64,000 bases of DNA from Methanomethylovorans sp041447285 (GCF_041447285.1 NZ_JBGMEB010000014.1:62001-126000); one strand, 5' to 3'. Counted from the stretch's first letter, positions 8,278 through 17,199 are shown. Notes: a model not told the origin generated them from the sequence alone. Numbers and translations: made by a program.

Positions 8278-9225
8278 TTAATTCTGTTTTAATAAGCAAC
8301 TGGAATCTATTTCAGGAGTAGTTAGTTCCTTGTTTGATTTATAGAAGAAATAGCCCACTATCAAAAATGTTGCCATGGGGGACAGGTATGAGGGAATATG
8401 ATGTCCAAAACCGTCCATGATCATAAACAGACCAAGGAATAATATAGAATACATTGCTCCGTTCTTTAGATACATATATTTCTGGATCCTATCAATGTTA
8501 CCTATTGTTAGTTCTCTGACTACAAAGGCTCCAAGTCCGTTCCCGATGATTATCAGTGGCACTGAGAGGGTAAATGCAAAAGCTCCGATAACACCGTCTA
8601 TAGAGAATGTTGCATCAATAATTTCCAGATAGAATATCTTGCTCAGATCTGACATGTTTTTTTGTACAAGGTCCATTTCGCTTTTTTCTGCATTCTCCTT
8701 GAAGCCGTGAGTGATGAAAAAGGCTGTTGAACCGAGTACTGCACTGAAAGCAACAAGGTAGTTAATTTTCAGGCTATACCAGACGATGATAGATAGTATT
8801 ATTGATACAATTGCAAAGAACCATACACCTTTTTTCATGAAATAAGGCTCTCCACACAACCCGAAATTCTTCTTTTCCAGGAACAGCCAATGAAGGAATA
8901 GAAACAGTAGAAACACTCCACCGCCCATTAACAATGCAGGAGCCGCAGTTTCTATTGCTTCTAATACTTTAGGGTCATTACTGAATGTTGCAGTAAGAGC
9001 ACCAATTGGTCCTAAAGAGGGTGTGCTTGCCCAGACTATAACCCAAGGTAATAGTCCACGGATCACAAAAACCGCAAAAACTAGGCCCCATATAAGAAAC
9101 CATTTGCGTGCTCTCTCTCCCATTGTAGATAATACCTGTGCATTGATGATGGCATTATCTATACTACTGATGGTTTCAAATAGGCATAAACCACCAATTG
9201 TCATGATCATTGATAAAATATCCAT
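8278..9225 (-). CDS. DUF475 / TerC-like integral membrane protein
   Basis: 315 residues, almost entirely hydrophobic helices with short loops. It begins MDILSMIMTIGGLCLFETIS and contains SSIDNAIINAQVL and, in the second half, DATFSIDGVIGAFAF. These paired acidic motifs inside membrane helices are typical of the TerC/DUF475 family, whose members are linked to metal-ion (Mn, tellurite) homeostasis. It is a single gene, convergent with the FrhB-like gene and divergent from the tRNA-Cys operon. Specific substrate unknown. Confidence 0.78.
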   Translation of the reverse strand: MDILSMIMTIGGLCLFETISSIDNAIINAQVLSTMGERARKWFLIWGLVFAVFVIRGLLPWVIVWASTPSLGPIGALTATFSNDPKVLEAIETAAPALLMGGGVFLLFLFLHWLFLEKKNFGLCGEPYFMKKGVWFFAIVSIILSIIVWYSLKINYLVAFSAVLGSTAFFITHGFKENAEKSEMDLVQKNMSDLSKIFYLEIIDATFSIDGVIGAFAFTLSVPLIIIGNGLGAFVVRELTIGNIDRIQKYMYLKNGAMYSILFLGLFMIMDGFGHHIPSYLSPMATFLIVGYFFYKSNKELTTPEIDSSCLLKQN

Positions 9226-9350
9226 GTTTTGTAGATTTACTCTTTATTTATTAAGATATGCCTCTCTTGTTCAGGTTTATGCTGTTTTGATGATAATATT
9301 CTGTAATCTTACGACACCTTTAAATACAAATATTGTAATTTAGAATTGCC

Positions 9351-9368
9351 AATTCACAATTGTGAATT
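9351..9368. promoter_or_regulatory. Sulfur-regulon palindrome, site 1 (tRNA-Cys/SepCysS operon)
   Basis: AATTCACAATTGTGAATT is a perfect 18-bp palindrome holding the core TTCACAATTGTGAA (9353-9366). The TATA-like CCTTTAAATAC lies at 9317-9327, so the site covers the expected start of transcription and ends 9 bp before the tRNA. Repression by steric block is the simplest reading. Confidence 0.6.
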
Positions 9369-9377
9369 AGCTTGTAT

Positions 9378-9449
9378 GCTGAGATGGCGGAACGGCTACG
9401 CAATGGACTGCAGATCCATTTCATCCCGGTTCGAATCCGGGTCTCAGCT
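9378..9449 (+). tRNA. tRNA-Cys (GCA)
   Basis: The 72-nt sequence folds fully: acceptor GCTGAGA/TCTCAGC, D stem GCG/CGC, anticodon stem ATGGA/TCCAT with loop CTGCAGA (anticodon GCA) and T arm CCCGG-TTCGAAT-CCGGG. The discriminator is T, as required for tRNA-Cys. No CCA is encoded. The SepCysS gene starts 31 bp downstream with no promoter visible between them, so the tRNA and the enzyme that converts its aminoacyl group are probably on one transcript. Confidence 0.96.
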
Positions 9450-9480
9450 TTGGTTTAATCGACCTCTCGCAGTTAATCGA

Positions 9481-10857
9481 ATGATAAATATGGATCTACG
9501 CACACAGAAAACATTTGAGGCTCTATTTACCCTTGAGGATATCAGGGAAAGACTCAGGCAGAGGCTTCCCAATACCACAGGTCCGGAAGATGAACGTATT
9601 ATCCGTGAAGGTGTTAGCAAAGTAAGGACGATATTAGATGATCTTGAAGCCGGTACCGGCACTCCGCAGATTAGGAAAATAGCAGGGACCATTGACATAC
9701 GGTCCCGTGAGGAGAACTACATCAATATCCAGCCGATACAGGCAGCTGGCAGGCTTACGCCTGAAGCACGCAAGGCACTCATAGCCTATGGAGATGGCTA
9801 TTCCACATGTGATGCCTGCCGCAAACCTTTCAGGCTGGACAAGATCAGCAGTCCGCCTATTGCTCCATTTCATGAACAACTTGCCAGTTTCCTGAACATG
9901 GACGCTGCACGTGTAGTTCCAGGTGCTAGGCGCGGCTTTCAGGCAGTTGCATCCACACTGGTAGGTAAAGGCGATCCGGTGATAGTTTCAGCTCTGGCCC
10001 ATTACACAGAGTTTTTGGCAGTTGAAGAAGCAGGAGGAATAGTAAGAGAAGTCCCTCTCAACGAGCAAAATCTTGTGACCGCAGATGCCACTGCAGAGAA
10101 AATAGAGGCTGTCAGGCGAGAAACAGGCAAACTGCCAGTGTTGGTGATGATGGATCACTTCGATTATCAGTATGCCAACGAGCATGATGTGAAAAGTATA
10201 GCAAAAGTTGCTCATCAGTACGACATTCCCTTCCTGTACAACGGGGCATATACCGTAGGCGTTATGCCAGTTGATGGGAAGGAGATTGATGCTGATTTCG
10301 TAGTAGGGTCAGGCCATAAAAGCATGGCATCGCCTGCACCATCGGGTGTGCTGGCAACCACCAGTGAATGGGCTCCCAGGATATTCCGGACCACGCAGAT
10401 GGTGGGCGATATCACTCAGCGCAAGTTCGGTGTAAAGGAGGTTGAGATGCTTGGCTGTACGCTGATGGGTTCGACATTGCTGGGTATGATGGCATCATTC
10501 CCTACTGTAAAGGAGAGAGTGAACCACTGGGAAGAAGAAGTAAAAAAATCAAATTACTTCATCGATGGATTGCTCTCCATAGAAGGCAGCAACGTAGCTT
10601 CCGAGTACCCACGTAAGCATACGTTGTCCAAGGTTGATACCACGCACAGCTTTGATATGATCGCTCAACGTCATAAACGCAGGGGATTCTTCCTTTCGGA
10701 TGAACTTTCAGAAAGAGGCATAATAGGGGAATTCGCCGGAGCTACACGTGTATGGAAACTGAACACATACGGACTTTCCTGGGAAAAAGTCCGTTACCTT
10801 ACAGAAACATTTCAGGATATAGCTGACAAATATGAACTTCAGGTAAAAAGGGGTTAA
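9481..10857 (+). CDS. pscS: O-phosphoseryl-tRNA(Cys):Cys-tRNA(Cys) synthase (SepCysS)
   Basis: 458 residues from ATG 9481; a frame open further upstream runs through the tRNA gene and is not real. SepCysS is a PLP enzyme that exchanges the phosphate of Sep-tRNA(Cys) for sulfur, giving Cys-tRNA in methanogens. Diagnostic are the cysteine-containing DGYSTCDACRKPFRLD, the PLP lysine in GSGHKSMASPAPSG, and the aspartate/His region VMMDHFDYQYANEHD. It is longer than some archaeal versions because of an N-terminal extension of about 70 residues before the fold. It follows tRNA-Cys and is 2 bp before metY, linking cysteine and homocysteine formation in one operon. Confidence 0.93.
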   Translation: MINMDLRTQKTFEALFTLEDIRERLRQRLPNTTGPEDERIIREGVSKVRTILDDLEAGTGTPQIRKIAGTIDIRSREENYINIQPIQAAGRLTPEARKALIAYGDGYSTCDACRKPFRLDKISSPPIAPFHEQLASFLNMDAARVVPGARRGFQAVASTLVGKGDPVIVSALAHYTEFLAVEEAGGIVREVPLNEQNLVTADATAEKIEAVRRETGKLPVLVMMDHFDYQYANEHDVKSIAKVAHQYDIPFLYNGAYTVGVMPVDGKEIDADFVVGSGHKSMASPAPSGVLATTSEWAPRIFRTTQMVGDITQRKFGVKEVEMLGCTLMGSTLLGMMASFPTVKERVNHWEEEVKKSNYFIDGLLSIEGSNVASEYPRKHTLSKVDTTHSFDMIAQRHKRRGFFLSDELSERGIIGEFAGATRVWKLNTYGLSWEKVRYLTETFQDIADKYELQVKRG

Positions 10858-10859
10858 TT

Positions 10860-12155
10860 ATGACAACACAAAATTACAGGTTAGGAACACTTGCACTACA
10901 TGCCGGACAGAAACCTGATCCGACAACAGGAGCACGTGCTGTACCAATATATCAGACAACATCTTATGTATTCAAGGATAGCGAGCATGCTGCTAACCTT
11001 TTCGCTTTAAAGGAGCTTGGCAACATCTACACTCGTATCATGAATCCAACAACGGATGTGTTAGAACAGCGCATTGCAGCCATTGAAGGCGGCACAGGTG
11101 CCCTTGCCGTTGCATCCGGTTCAGCAGCTATAACCTATGCCCTGCTGGCTATCACTCAGCCAGGTGACGAGATAGTATCAGGTAATAATCTATACGGAGG
11201 GACATACGAACTTCTCAACTACACTTTCCCTAAACTGGGAAGAAAATCTATCTTTGTGGATTCCAGCGATACTGAAGCCTTTAGGCATGCCATAACAGAA
11301 AAAACTAGAGCTATCTACATTGAGTCTGTAGGCAATCCCAAGCTGGATATTCCCGATTTCAGGGCAATTGCGGACATTGCCCATGCAGCCGGAGTACCTC
11401 TTGTAGTGGACAATACGACTGCTGTTGGACTTGTAAAGCCTATTGAACACGGAGCTGATATTGTTGTACACTCTGCAACAAAGTTCATCGGAGGGCACGG
11501 CACCACCATAGGCGGTTCAATAGTGGATTCCGGAAAGTTCGCCTGGAACAACGGTAAATTCCCGGAACTAACGGAACCAGATCCCAGTTATCACGGTCTG
11601 AGATATTGGGACACTTTCTCCAACTTCCCAGGACTTGGAAATGTAGCTTTTATATTCAAAGTAAGGCTGCAGCTTCTAAGAGATACAGGTGCGGCAATCT
11701 CACCATTTAACTCGTTCCTGTTACTACAGGGGCTTGAAACGCTACATTTAAGGATACAACGACACTCTGAGAATGCTTCAAGGGTGGCTGAGTATCTATC
11801 CGGCCATCCGAAGGTATCATGGGTGAACTATCCGGGTTTACCAGATCATCCAAGCCATGAGCTTGCATCCAGATATCTTAAGGGAGGATATGGTGCACTG
11901 CTGGGTTTTGGTATAAAGGGTGGTGCAGAAGCAGGAAATAGGTTCATCAATCATCTTAAACTGTTCTCACATCTTGCGAACATAGGTGATTCCAAGAGCC
12001 TGGTAATCCAACCGGCTACTACTACTCATCAGCAGCTGACTCCTGAAGAACAGATAGCAACAGGTGTCACACCGGATTATATTCGTCTCTCCATAGGTAT
12101 CGAGGATATTGAAGACATAATCGAAGACCTTGAGCAGGCTCTTGAAAAGGTGTGA
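10860..12155 (+). CDS. metY: O-acetylhomoserine sulfhydrylase (MetY)
   Basis: 431 residues. This PLP enzyme of the Cys/Met-metabolism family makes homocysteine from O-acetylhomoserine and a sulfur donor. The start LALHAGQKPDPTTGARAVPI and the PLP-lysine motif VVHSATKFIGGHGTTIGG are typical. The length equals that of bacterial MetY rather than the shorter cystathionine lyases. It starts 2 bp after pscS and ends 3 bp before metX. The ThiS-like gene at the end of the operon suggests that its sulfur donor may be a protein thiocarboxylate instead of free sulfide. Confidence 0.92.
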   Translation: MTTQNYRLGTLALHAGQKPDPTTGARAVPIYQTTSYVFKDSEHAANLFALKELGNIYTRIMNPTTDVLEQRIAAIEGGTGALAVASGSAAITYALLAITQPGDEIVSGNNLYGGTYELLNYTFPKLGRKSIFVDSSDTEAFRHAITEKTRAIYIESVGNPKLDIPDFRAIADIAHAAGVPLVVDNTTAVGLVKPIEHGADIVVHSATKFIGGHGTTIGGSIVDSGKFAWNNGKFPELTEPDPSYHGLRYWDTFSNFPGLGNVAFIFKVRLQLLRDTGAAISPFNSFLLLQGLETLHLRIQRHSENASRVAEYLSGHPKVSWVNYPGLPDHPSHELASRYLKGGYGALLGFGIKGGAEAGNRFINHLKLFSHLANIGDSKSLVIQPATTTHQQLTPEEQIATGVTPDYIRLSIGIEDIEDIIEDLEQALEKV

Positions 12156-12158
12156 TAT

Positions 12159-13643
12159 ATGCAAAGATCGGTCGGCATAACAAAAACGGAACACTTAACA
12201 TTTAATGAGCCATTGATCCTTGAAAGTTGTTCATCCCTTGGTCCGGTTACGATAGCTTATGAGACCTATGGCAGGCTTAACAAGCAAAAGAGTAATGCAA
12301 TTCTTATTTGCCATGCATTTTCAGGAAATGCTCATGCTGCGGGTTATCATGCTGGTGAAGACCGTCCCGGATGGTGGGATACAGTAATAGGACCTGGAAA
12401 GGCATTGGATACAGATGATTATTTTATCATTAGTTCCAACATTCTTGGAGGATGCAACGGGACAACAGGTCCTTCGTCCATTAACCCGAAAACCGGTGGA
12501 AAATATGGTCTATCGTTTCCTATCATCACAGTTGGAGACATAGTCAATCTGCAAAAAAGGCTTGTTGACCATTTTGGCATACAACAGCTTCTGGCTGTGG
12601 TGGGTGGATCCATGGGTGGCATGCAGGCTTTGCAGTGGTCGGTTTCCTATCCGGAAATGGTACGTAAAGTTGTTGCAATAGCAACAACGGCCAGATCTAC
12701 TCCCCAGCAGATAGCTTTTAATGAAGTGGGTAGGCAGGCTATCATGGCCGACCCAAAGTGGAACAAAGGAGAATACTCCAACGGCACAATTCCGGAACGC
12801 GGCCTGGCACTTGCAAGAATGATCGGGCATATTACCTATCTTTCGGATGCCTCCATGCACAACAAATTTGGCCGCAATCTGCAGAACAAAGAGGTAATAG
12901 GATATGATTTCTCAACTGAGTTCCAGGTTCAAAGTTATCTGCATCATCAGGGAGAATCATTTACCAAGCGTTTTGATGCTAATTCTTATCTGTATATCAC
13001 AAAGGCCATCGATTACTTTGACCTTAGCATCAATGGCTCCTTGTCTGCTGCATTTTCAAAGGCAGGGCCGACCTTTCTGGTGATATCGGTAACTTCTGAC
13101 TGGCTTTACCCTCCATATCAGTCTGAAGAGATCGTAAGTGCGTTGACTGCCAATGATATTGAGGTCCAGTACTGTGAGATACGTTCGAACTATGGACACG
13201 ATGCTTTCTTGCTGGAATCAGGCCAGCTGAACTATATGATCAGCCAGTTTCTTGACAGATTGCTGGTGCGTGATGTGATGAAGGACAGCCAGACAATTAG
13301 TGAGCACTCTTCTATGAACGATGCTGCCAGGATCATGATAGAAAATGGGGTGAACCATCTGCCTGTCATCGGAGAAGCTGGAAAGCTTGCGGGTATAGTT
13401 ACTTCGTGGGATATAGCTAAGGCTGTAGCCTGTGGATATCAGAGCCTTGACCAGATCATTTCCCGTCATGTATTTACTGCAACCCCTGAAGAATCGATTG
13501 CAAAGGTTGCCAAGCTCATGGAGGAAAAGGCGATTTCAGCTCTTCCTGTAGTTGATGAAAATAATCAGCTCGTGGGGATTGTCTCAAGCGACAGCCTGAG
13601 CACATTGCTCGGAAGATGCACGAATCCAAAGAAACACAAATGA
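12159..13643 (+). CDS. metX: Homoserine O-acetyltransferase with C-terminal CBS pair
   Basis: 494 residues. Residues 1-365 are an alpha/beta-hydrolase of the MetX family (nucleophile elbow GGSMGGMQALQW, GCNGTTGPSSINP, final His in NYGHDAFLLE). Residues about 370-490 are two CBS domains (VRDVMKDSQTISEHSSMNDA, and SRHVFTATPEESIAKVAKLM), a fusion common in methanogens that probably gives control by an adenosyl ligand such as SAM or AMP. It supplies O-acetylhomoserine to MetY encoded just upstream. Confidence 0.92.
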   Translation: MQRSVGITKTEHLTFNEPLILESCSSLGPVTIAYETYGRLNKQKSNAILICHAFSGNAHAAGYHAGEDRPGWWDTVIGPGKALDTDDYFIISSNILGGCNGTTGPSSINPKTGGKYGLSFPIITVGDIVNLQKRLVDHFGIQQLLAVVGGSMGGMQALQWSVSYPEMVRKVVAIATTARSTPQQIAFNEVGRQAIMADPKWNKGEYSNGTIPERGLALARMIGHITYLSDASMHNKFGRNLQNKEVIGYDFSTEFQVQSYLHHQGESFTKRFDANSYLYITKAIDYFDLSINGSLSAAFSKAGPTFLVISVTSDWLYPPYQSEEIVSALTANDIEVQYCEIRSNYGHDAFLLESGQLNYMISQFLDRLLVRDVMKDSQTISEHSSMNDAARIMIENGVNHLPVIGEAGKLAGIVTSWDIAKAVACGYQSLDQIISRHVFTATPEESIAKVAKLMEEKAISALPVVDENNQLVGIVSSDSLSTLLGRCTNPKKHK

Positions 13644-13659
13644 AACTAAAAGTGATGTC

Positions 13660-13854
13660 ATGAAAGTCAAATTACCTTCTGGCGAATCCGAAGAGATAGA
13701 AATAGAATCTACCCGGCTAGATATTCTGCTGCATCAACTGGGAATTAATCAAAGTTCAGTGATCGTGATAATGAACAATCAGATAATTCCCGAAGATACA
13801 ACCCTGTGCAATGAGAATGAGCTGCAGATAATCCGGGTTGTTTATGGCGGGTGA
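13660..13854 (+). CDS. ThiS/MoaD-like sulfur carrier protein
   Basis: 64 residues with a beta-grasp-like sequence (MKVKLPSGESEEIEIES at the start) ending exactly in VVYGG. The terminal Gly-Gly is what an E1-like enzyme adenylates and converts to a thiocarboxylate. It is the last gene of the pscS-metY-metX operon. In Wolinella a ThiS-like protein (HcyS) donates its thiocarboxylate sulfur to O-acetylhomoserine through MetY. The same gene set here points to that pathway, and unlike HcyS no protease is needed to expose Gly-Gly. The matching E1 candidate is at 17252-18004. Confidence 0.8.
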   Translation: MKVKLPSGESEEIEIESTRLDILLHQLGINQSSVIVIMNNQIIPEDTTLCNENELQIIRVVYGG

Positions 13855-13988
13855 AAACACCGTTCTGTGTTCTATTTTTAAGAAAGGAAACTTCATATTG
13901 AAAGGTATGTTTATGCATGATTAAATACATTTAAACAATAACAGCTTTATATATAAAAATATTCATAGCTGTATGTATAAGGTGTTTT

Positions 13989-14552
13989 ATGTTAAATGAA
14001 TCGTTAACTGAATCTTTTTTGAAAGAAGGATTTTCACTTGTCTCTTCACTTTTGTACATAATTGTGGGTGCGTTAGTTGGTTATTACGTGTCTGATAAAC
14101 AGTGGAAAAATCAAAGATCTGAACAAATGAAAAGTCTTGCTACAGGTTTTTATCATGAAATAACAGAGATTGAGAAAATCATAGATCCTATTATAAAGAA
14201 AGAGAATCCAGATTCACACTATAACCCAGGCAAGTTACAGAGTATTATTGGTCCTAAGCAAATTGACTTAGATAAATTCCAATTATACGATCAATTAGGC
14301 TTATACTTTCAATTTAGAAAAGAAATTTATATTTTTAATAACCTTATAGTCAAAGATCTTTTAAATTTTTATGATAATTTGCTTTCAGCAGACGAATTTT
14401 ATAAGATTTATTGTAATTCATTTCCTGGAAAACCAGGAACCACTACTGTATATGATGCTCAGGATAGATTTTTTTTACATTTGCATGAAGCACAAAAGGC
14501 AGGGCTAAGCTTGAAAGAAAGTCTTAAATTTTATGTTACATTTGATAACTAA
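13989..14552 (+). CDS. Hypothetical protein with one N-terminal membrane segment
   Basis: 187 residues. One hydrophobic segment (SLLYIIVGALVGYYVSD, residues about 22-40) is followed by a charged, helix-rich cytoplasmic-type domain with no motif I recognise. A TATA-like CTTTATATATAAAAAT at 13944-13959 lies about 30 bp before the ATG, so the leader is very short. Codon use is more AT-rich than in the sulfur operon upstream. It converges with nadA. Function unknown. Confidence 0.6.
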   Translation: MLNESLTESFLKEGFSLVSSLLYIIVGALVGYYVSDKQWKNQRSEQMKSLATGFYHEITEIEKIIDPIIKKENPDSHYNPGKLQSIIGPKQIDLDKFQLYDQLGLYFQFRKEIYIFNNLIVKDLLNFYDNLLSADEFYKIYCNSFPGKPGTTTVYDAQDRFFLHLHEAQKAGLSLKESLKFYVTFDN

Positions 14553-14589
14553 ATATCCCTCAGTTCTCCTGAACATTTACTTTTGGATA

Positions 14590-14608
14590 AAAGGGTATAA
14601 CCCCCTTT
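14590..14608. terminator. Possible shared terminator hairpin between convergent genes
   Basis: AAAGGG (14590-14595) and CCCTTT (14603-14608) can pair around a short loop between the hypothetical gene and nadA. No strong T-run is present, so the call is weak. Confidence 0.25.
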
Positions 14609-15516
14609 CACACTTCCAGCATCCTTTCTATCGCCTTGCGTGCCCTGTTTGCTACATCTTCGGGTACAGTTATTCTGGGTTGGAGTAATTCCAGTGACTC
14701 ACAGACTTTAGTTAGATCGGTTCGTTTCATGTTGGTGCATATCGCCTGGGAAGATAATGGATAACATATCTTCTCAGGACATTGTTTTTTCAATCCGTGC
14801 AGGATTCCTATCTCTGTGCCTATGATGAATTCTTCTTCCGGTGCTGAACAGACATGTTTGATCATGCCTGATGTGGAAGATACCATATCCGCCATATCGA
14901 TTACTTCCGGTCTGCATTCGGGATGGACAAGCAATTTTGCATCCGGGTGCGCCCTGCGTGCTTTTAGTACATCTTCAGGTCTGATCCTGTCATGCACAAA
15001 GCAATATCCCTGCCAGGGCAGGATCTCTTTGGAAGAGAAACGAGCAACATAACTTGCTAGGTTTTTGTCAGGCAAAAAAATGACCTGTTCTTGATCAAGT
15101 GATTCTACGACCTGAATAGCATTTGAGGATGTGCAACATATATCGCTCTCTGCTTTTACTTCTGCAGTGGTGTTCACGTAGCTGACCACAGCAGCATCAG
15201 GGAATCTTCTTCTAAGCATGCGCACTTCATCTGCTCTTATCATTGCAGCCATGGGACAGCATGCTTCAATGGAAGGTAAAAGTACGGTTTTTCCGGGGTT
15301 CAGGATACAGGCTGTTTCAGCCATGAAATCAACACCGCAAAAAACAATTACATCGCATTCAATTGACTTTGCAGCTCGTGCAAGTTCGAGTGAATCACCT
15401 ACTATATCAGCTATGTCCTGTACTTCAGGGATCTGGTAATTATGTGCCAGAATCATTGCATTTCGTTTTTGTTTCAATTGTAAGATTCTGTCCTGTAGTT
15501 TTTCAGTCATATTCAT
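14608..15516 (-). CDS. nadA: Quinolinate synthase NadA
   Basis: About 302 residues. This [4Fe-4S] enzyme condenses iminoaspartate with dihydroxyacetone phosphate to quinolinate for NAD. Characteristic are MILAHNYQIPEVQDIADIVG, VIVFCGVDFMAETA, VHPECRPEV and SQAICTNMKRTDL; the last three hold the three cluster cysteines. Starts at 15525 (GTG), 15516 (ATG) and 15510 (ATG) are possible; 15516 best fits the AAAGGTTGTGA upstream. It is divergent from thiM, and both promoters carry copies of the sulfur-regulon palindrome. NadB and NadC are not in the window. Confidence 0.93.
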   Translation of the reverse strand: MNMTEKLQDRILQLKQKRNAMILAHNYQIPEVQDIADIVGDSLELARAAKSIECDVIVFCGVDFMAETACILNPGKTVLLPSIEACCPMAAMIRADEVRMLRRRFPDAAVVSYVNTTAEVKAESDICCTSSNAIQVVESLDQEQVIFLPDKNLASYVARFSSKEILPWQGYCFVHDRIRPEDVLKARRAHPDAKLLVHPECRPEVIDMADMVSSTSGMIKHVCSAPEEEFIIGTEIGILHGLKKQCPEKICYPLSSQAICTNMKRTDLTKVCESLELLQPRITVPEDVANRARKAIERMLEV

Positions 15517-15537
15517 CAGAGTCACAACCTTTTTGTA

Positions 15538-15551
15538 TTCACAATTGTTAA
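15538..15551. promoter_or_regulatory. Sulfur-regulon palindrome, site 2 (nadA side)
   Basis: TTCACAATTGTTAA differs in one base from the consensus TTCACAATTGTGAA. Read on the minus strand it lies at the expected start site of nadA, downstream of an AATATACTT-like TATA box (15554-15562). Confidence 0.5.
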
Positions 15552-15562
15552 TTCAAGTATAT

Positions 15563-15576
15563 TTCACTATTGTGAA
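15563..15576. promoter_or_regulatory. Sulfur-regulon palindrome, site 3 (thiM side)
   Basis: TTCACTATTGTGAA differs in one base from the consensus and lies directly after the plus-strand AAGTATATTT box (15555-15564). With site 2 it forms a pair 25 bp apart, centre to centre, in the divergent nadA/thiM promoter region. Confidence 0.5.
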
Positions 15577-15658
15577 CTTTGCTTTTCAATATAGAGTCGT
15601 CAATTTAAACTGACATTAATGTACTAGGAACGCCTTAAGCGTGTAACGAGGAGTAATA

Positions 15659-16444
15659 ATGCAGAAACCTCTGAAAAAAATAAAGGAAACAAAACCACTG
15701 ATACACCATATCACAAACTGGGTTACGATCTATGATTGCGCAAATATCACACGTACCTTCGGTGCTCTGCCTGTAATGGCCCATGCACCTGACGAGTGTG
15801 CTGATATGACACGCATCTCATCTGCCCTTGTGATTAACATAGGGACATTAACAAATGAGCTGATCGATGCAATGATCCTTTCTGCGAAAGCTGCAAACGA
15901 GAAAAAGATACCTGTAGTTCTCGATGCAGTTGGTGTGGGTGCAACAAGGTTCAGAGATTACATGGCTGCAAAGATCATAGATTCTGTTCATGTTGATATA
16001 ATCAAAGGCAATTATTCCGAGATCGCAAAACTTGCAGGAGAAAAAGCGCAGACAAAGGGTGTCGAGGCAACTTCCATCAATGCAGACCCTAAACAGATTG
16101 CAAAAGAGCTTGCAATAGAGAAATCCTGTACTGTTGTCATGACCGGAAAAGAAGATATTATAAGCGATGGCAAAAAGACATTCGTTGTCAAGAACGGCCA
16201 TGAACAAATGGGGTCCATTGTTGGAACAGGATGCATGGCTGCTTCAGTGATAGGTTCATTTGCTGCCGTTAATCCTGATCACTGCGATGCTTCAAAAGAT
16301 GCACTATGCTATTTTGGGATCGCAGGTGAACTTGCAGCTGCGATCTCACGTGGGCCGGGAAGCTTCAAGGTAAACTTATATGATGAAGCATTCAATCTCT
16401 CTGATGAGAAAGCAGAAGAAATGATGAATTTAGAAGAATGCTGA
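15659..16444 (+). CDS. thiM: Hydroxyethylthiazole kinase ThiM
   Basis: 261 residues of the ribokinase-like fold. It phosphorylates 4-methyl-5-hydroxyethylthiazole, salvaging the thiazole half of thiamine. Evidence: PLIHHITNWVTIYDCANITR at the N-terminus, VVLDAVGVGATRFR, VDIIKGNYSEIAKLAG and the catalytic GSIVGTGCMAASVIGSF anion-hole region. A GAGGAG ribosome site precedes the ATG. It is 18 bp before thiE, making a thiazole-salvage operon. Confidence 0.95.
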   Translation: MQKPLKKIKETKPLIHHITNWVTIYDCANITRTFGALPVMAHAPDECADMTRISSALVINIGTLTNELIDAMILSAKAANEKKIPVVLDAVGVGATRFRDYMAAKIIDSVHVDIIKGNYSEIAKLAGEKAQTKGVEATSINADPKQIAKELAIEKSCTVVMTGKEDIISDGKKTFVVKNGHEQMGSIVGTGCMAASVIGSFAAVNPDHCDASKDALCYFGIAGELAAAISRGPGSFKVNLYDEAFNLSDEKAEEMMNLEEC

Positions 16445-16462
16445 ATTAATCGAGGAAGACCT

Positions 16463-17116
16463 ATGGTCACTAAAAAGGAACTGCTAATGGAGATCGACTT
16501 TTATCTTGTGACTGACTCCGGTCTATCAAAAAAAGGAACGTTGTCCGATGTGCAGGATGCAGTCGTATCCGGGTGTAAAATTGTGCAGTACAGAGAGAAA
16601 AAGAAGAGCACAAAAGAGATGATAGCAGAAGCATTGCAGATTAAGGCAATATGCGGTGATGATGCTATATTCCTGGTGAATGACAGAATAGATGTTGCTC
16701 TGGCTGTGGATGCAGATGGGGTGCACATTGGGCAGGACGATATGCCAATAGATGTTGCAAGAGAAATCCTTGGCGCAGACAAGATCATAGGTCTTACTGT
16801 ACATGACATCCATGAAGCTATAGAAGCTGAAAATAATGGTGCCGATTACGTCGGGCTTAGCCCTATATTCGACACAGCCACTAAAAGTGATGCAGGAAAG
16901 GGCATTGGCACTGGAAGGATAATGGATGTTAAAAATGCTATCAGTATTCCTATAGTTGCTATCGGTGGAATAAACAAAAAGAACTGCAGGGATGTAATTG
17001 AAAATGGTGCTGATAGCCTTGTCGCAATATCCGCAGTGGTATGCAGTGATGATGTGCAACGTGAAACAAAAGAGTTCATTGCTACTATCAGAGAGACTCT
17101 TGATCGTATCTCTTGA
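16463..17116 (+). CDS. thiE: Thiamine-phosphate synthase ThiE
   Basis: 217 residues, a TIM barrel that joins HMP-pyrophosphate with thiazole phosphate. Typical are FYLVTDSGLSKKG, KIVQYREKKKSTKEM, FLVNDRIDVALAVDADGVHI with GQDDMP, and the phosphate site PIVAIGGI. It starts after GAGGAA with good spacing. The stop codon lies inside a 13-bp tandem repeat, so the last residues (TLDRIS) are repeat-encoded. Confidence 0.95.
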   Translation: MVTKKELLMEIDFYLVTDSGLSKKGTLSDVQDAVVSGCKIVQYREKKKSTKEMIAEALQIKAICGDDAIFLVNDRIDVALAVDADGVHIGQDDMPIDVAREILGADKIIGLTVHDIHEAIEAENNGADYVGLSPIFDTATKSDAGKGIGTGRIMDVKNAISIPIVAIGGINKKNCRDVIENGADSLVAISAVVCSDDVQRETKEFIATIRETLDRIS

Positions 17117-17139
17117 TCGTATCTCTTGATCGTATCTCC
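17101..17139 (+). repeat. Three tandem 13-bp copies across the thiE stop codon
   Basis: TGATCGTATCTCT occurs at 17101-17113 and 17114-17126, then TGATCGTATCTCC at 17127-17139. As 13 is not a multiple of three, each copy shifts frame, and copy number would change where thiE ends. Confidence 0.85.
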
Positions 17140-17185
17140 TGACACTATCCGATACTAACCACAAAGTTTAAGTCATTGAGTTGTA

Positions 17186-17199
17186 TTCACGATTGTGAA
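17186..17199. promoter_or_regulatory. Sulfur-regulon palindrome, site 4 (ThiF-like gene)
   Basis: TTCACGATTGTGAA differs in one base from the consensus. The TATA-like AAGTTTAAG at 17164-17172 lies about 20 bp upstream, so the site covers the expected transcription start of the E1-like gene. Confidence 0.55.

Noticed and set aside
9346..9480. Upstream extension of the SepCysS frame
   Set aside because: The frame is open only because it runs through the tRNA-Cys gene; the protein start at 9481 fits the family better.
15600..15658. TPP riboswitch before thiM
   Set aside because: The leader is short and lacks the conserved thi-box sequences.
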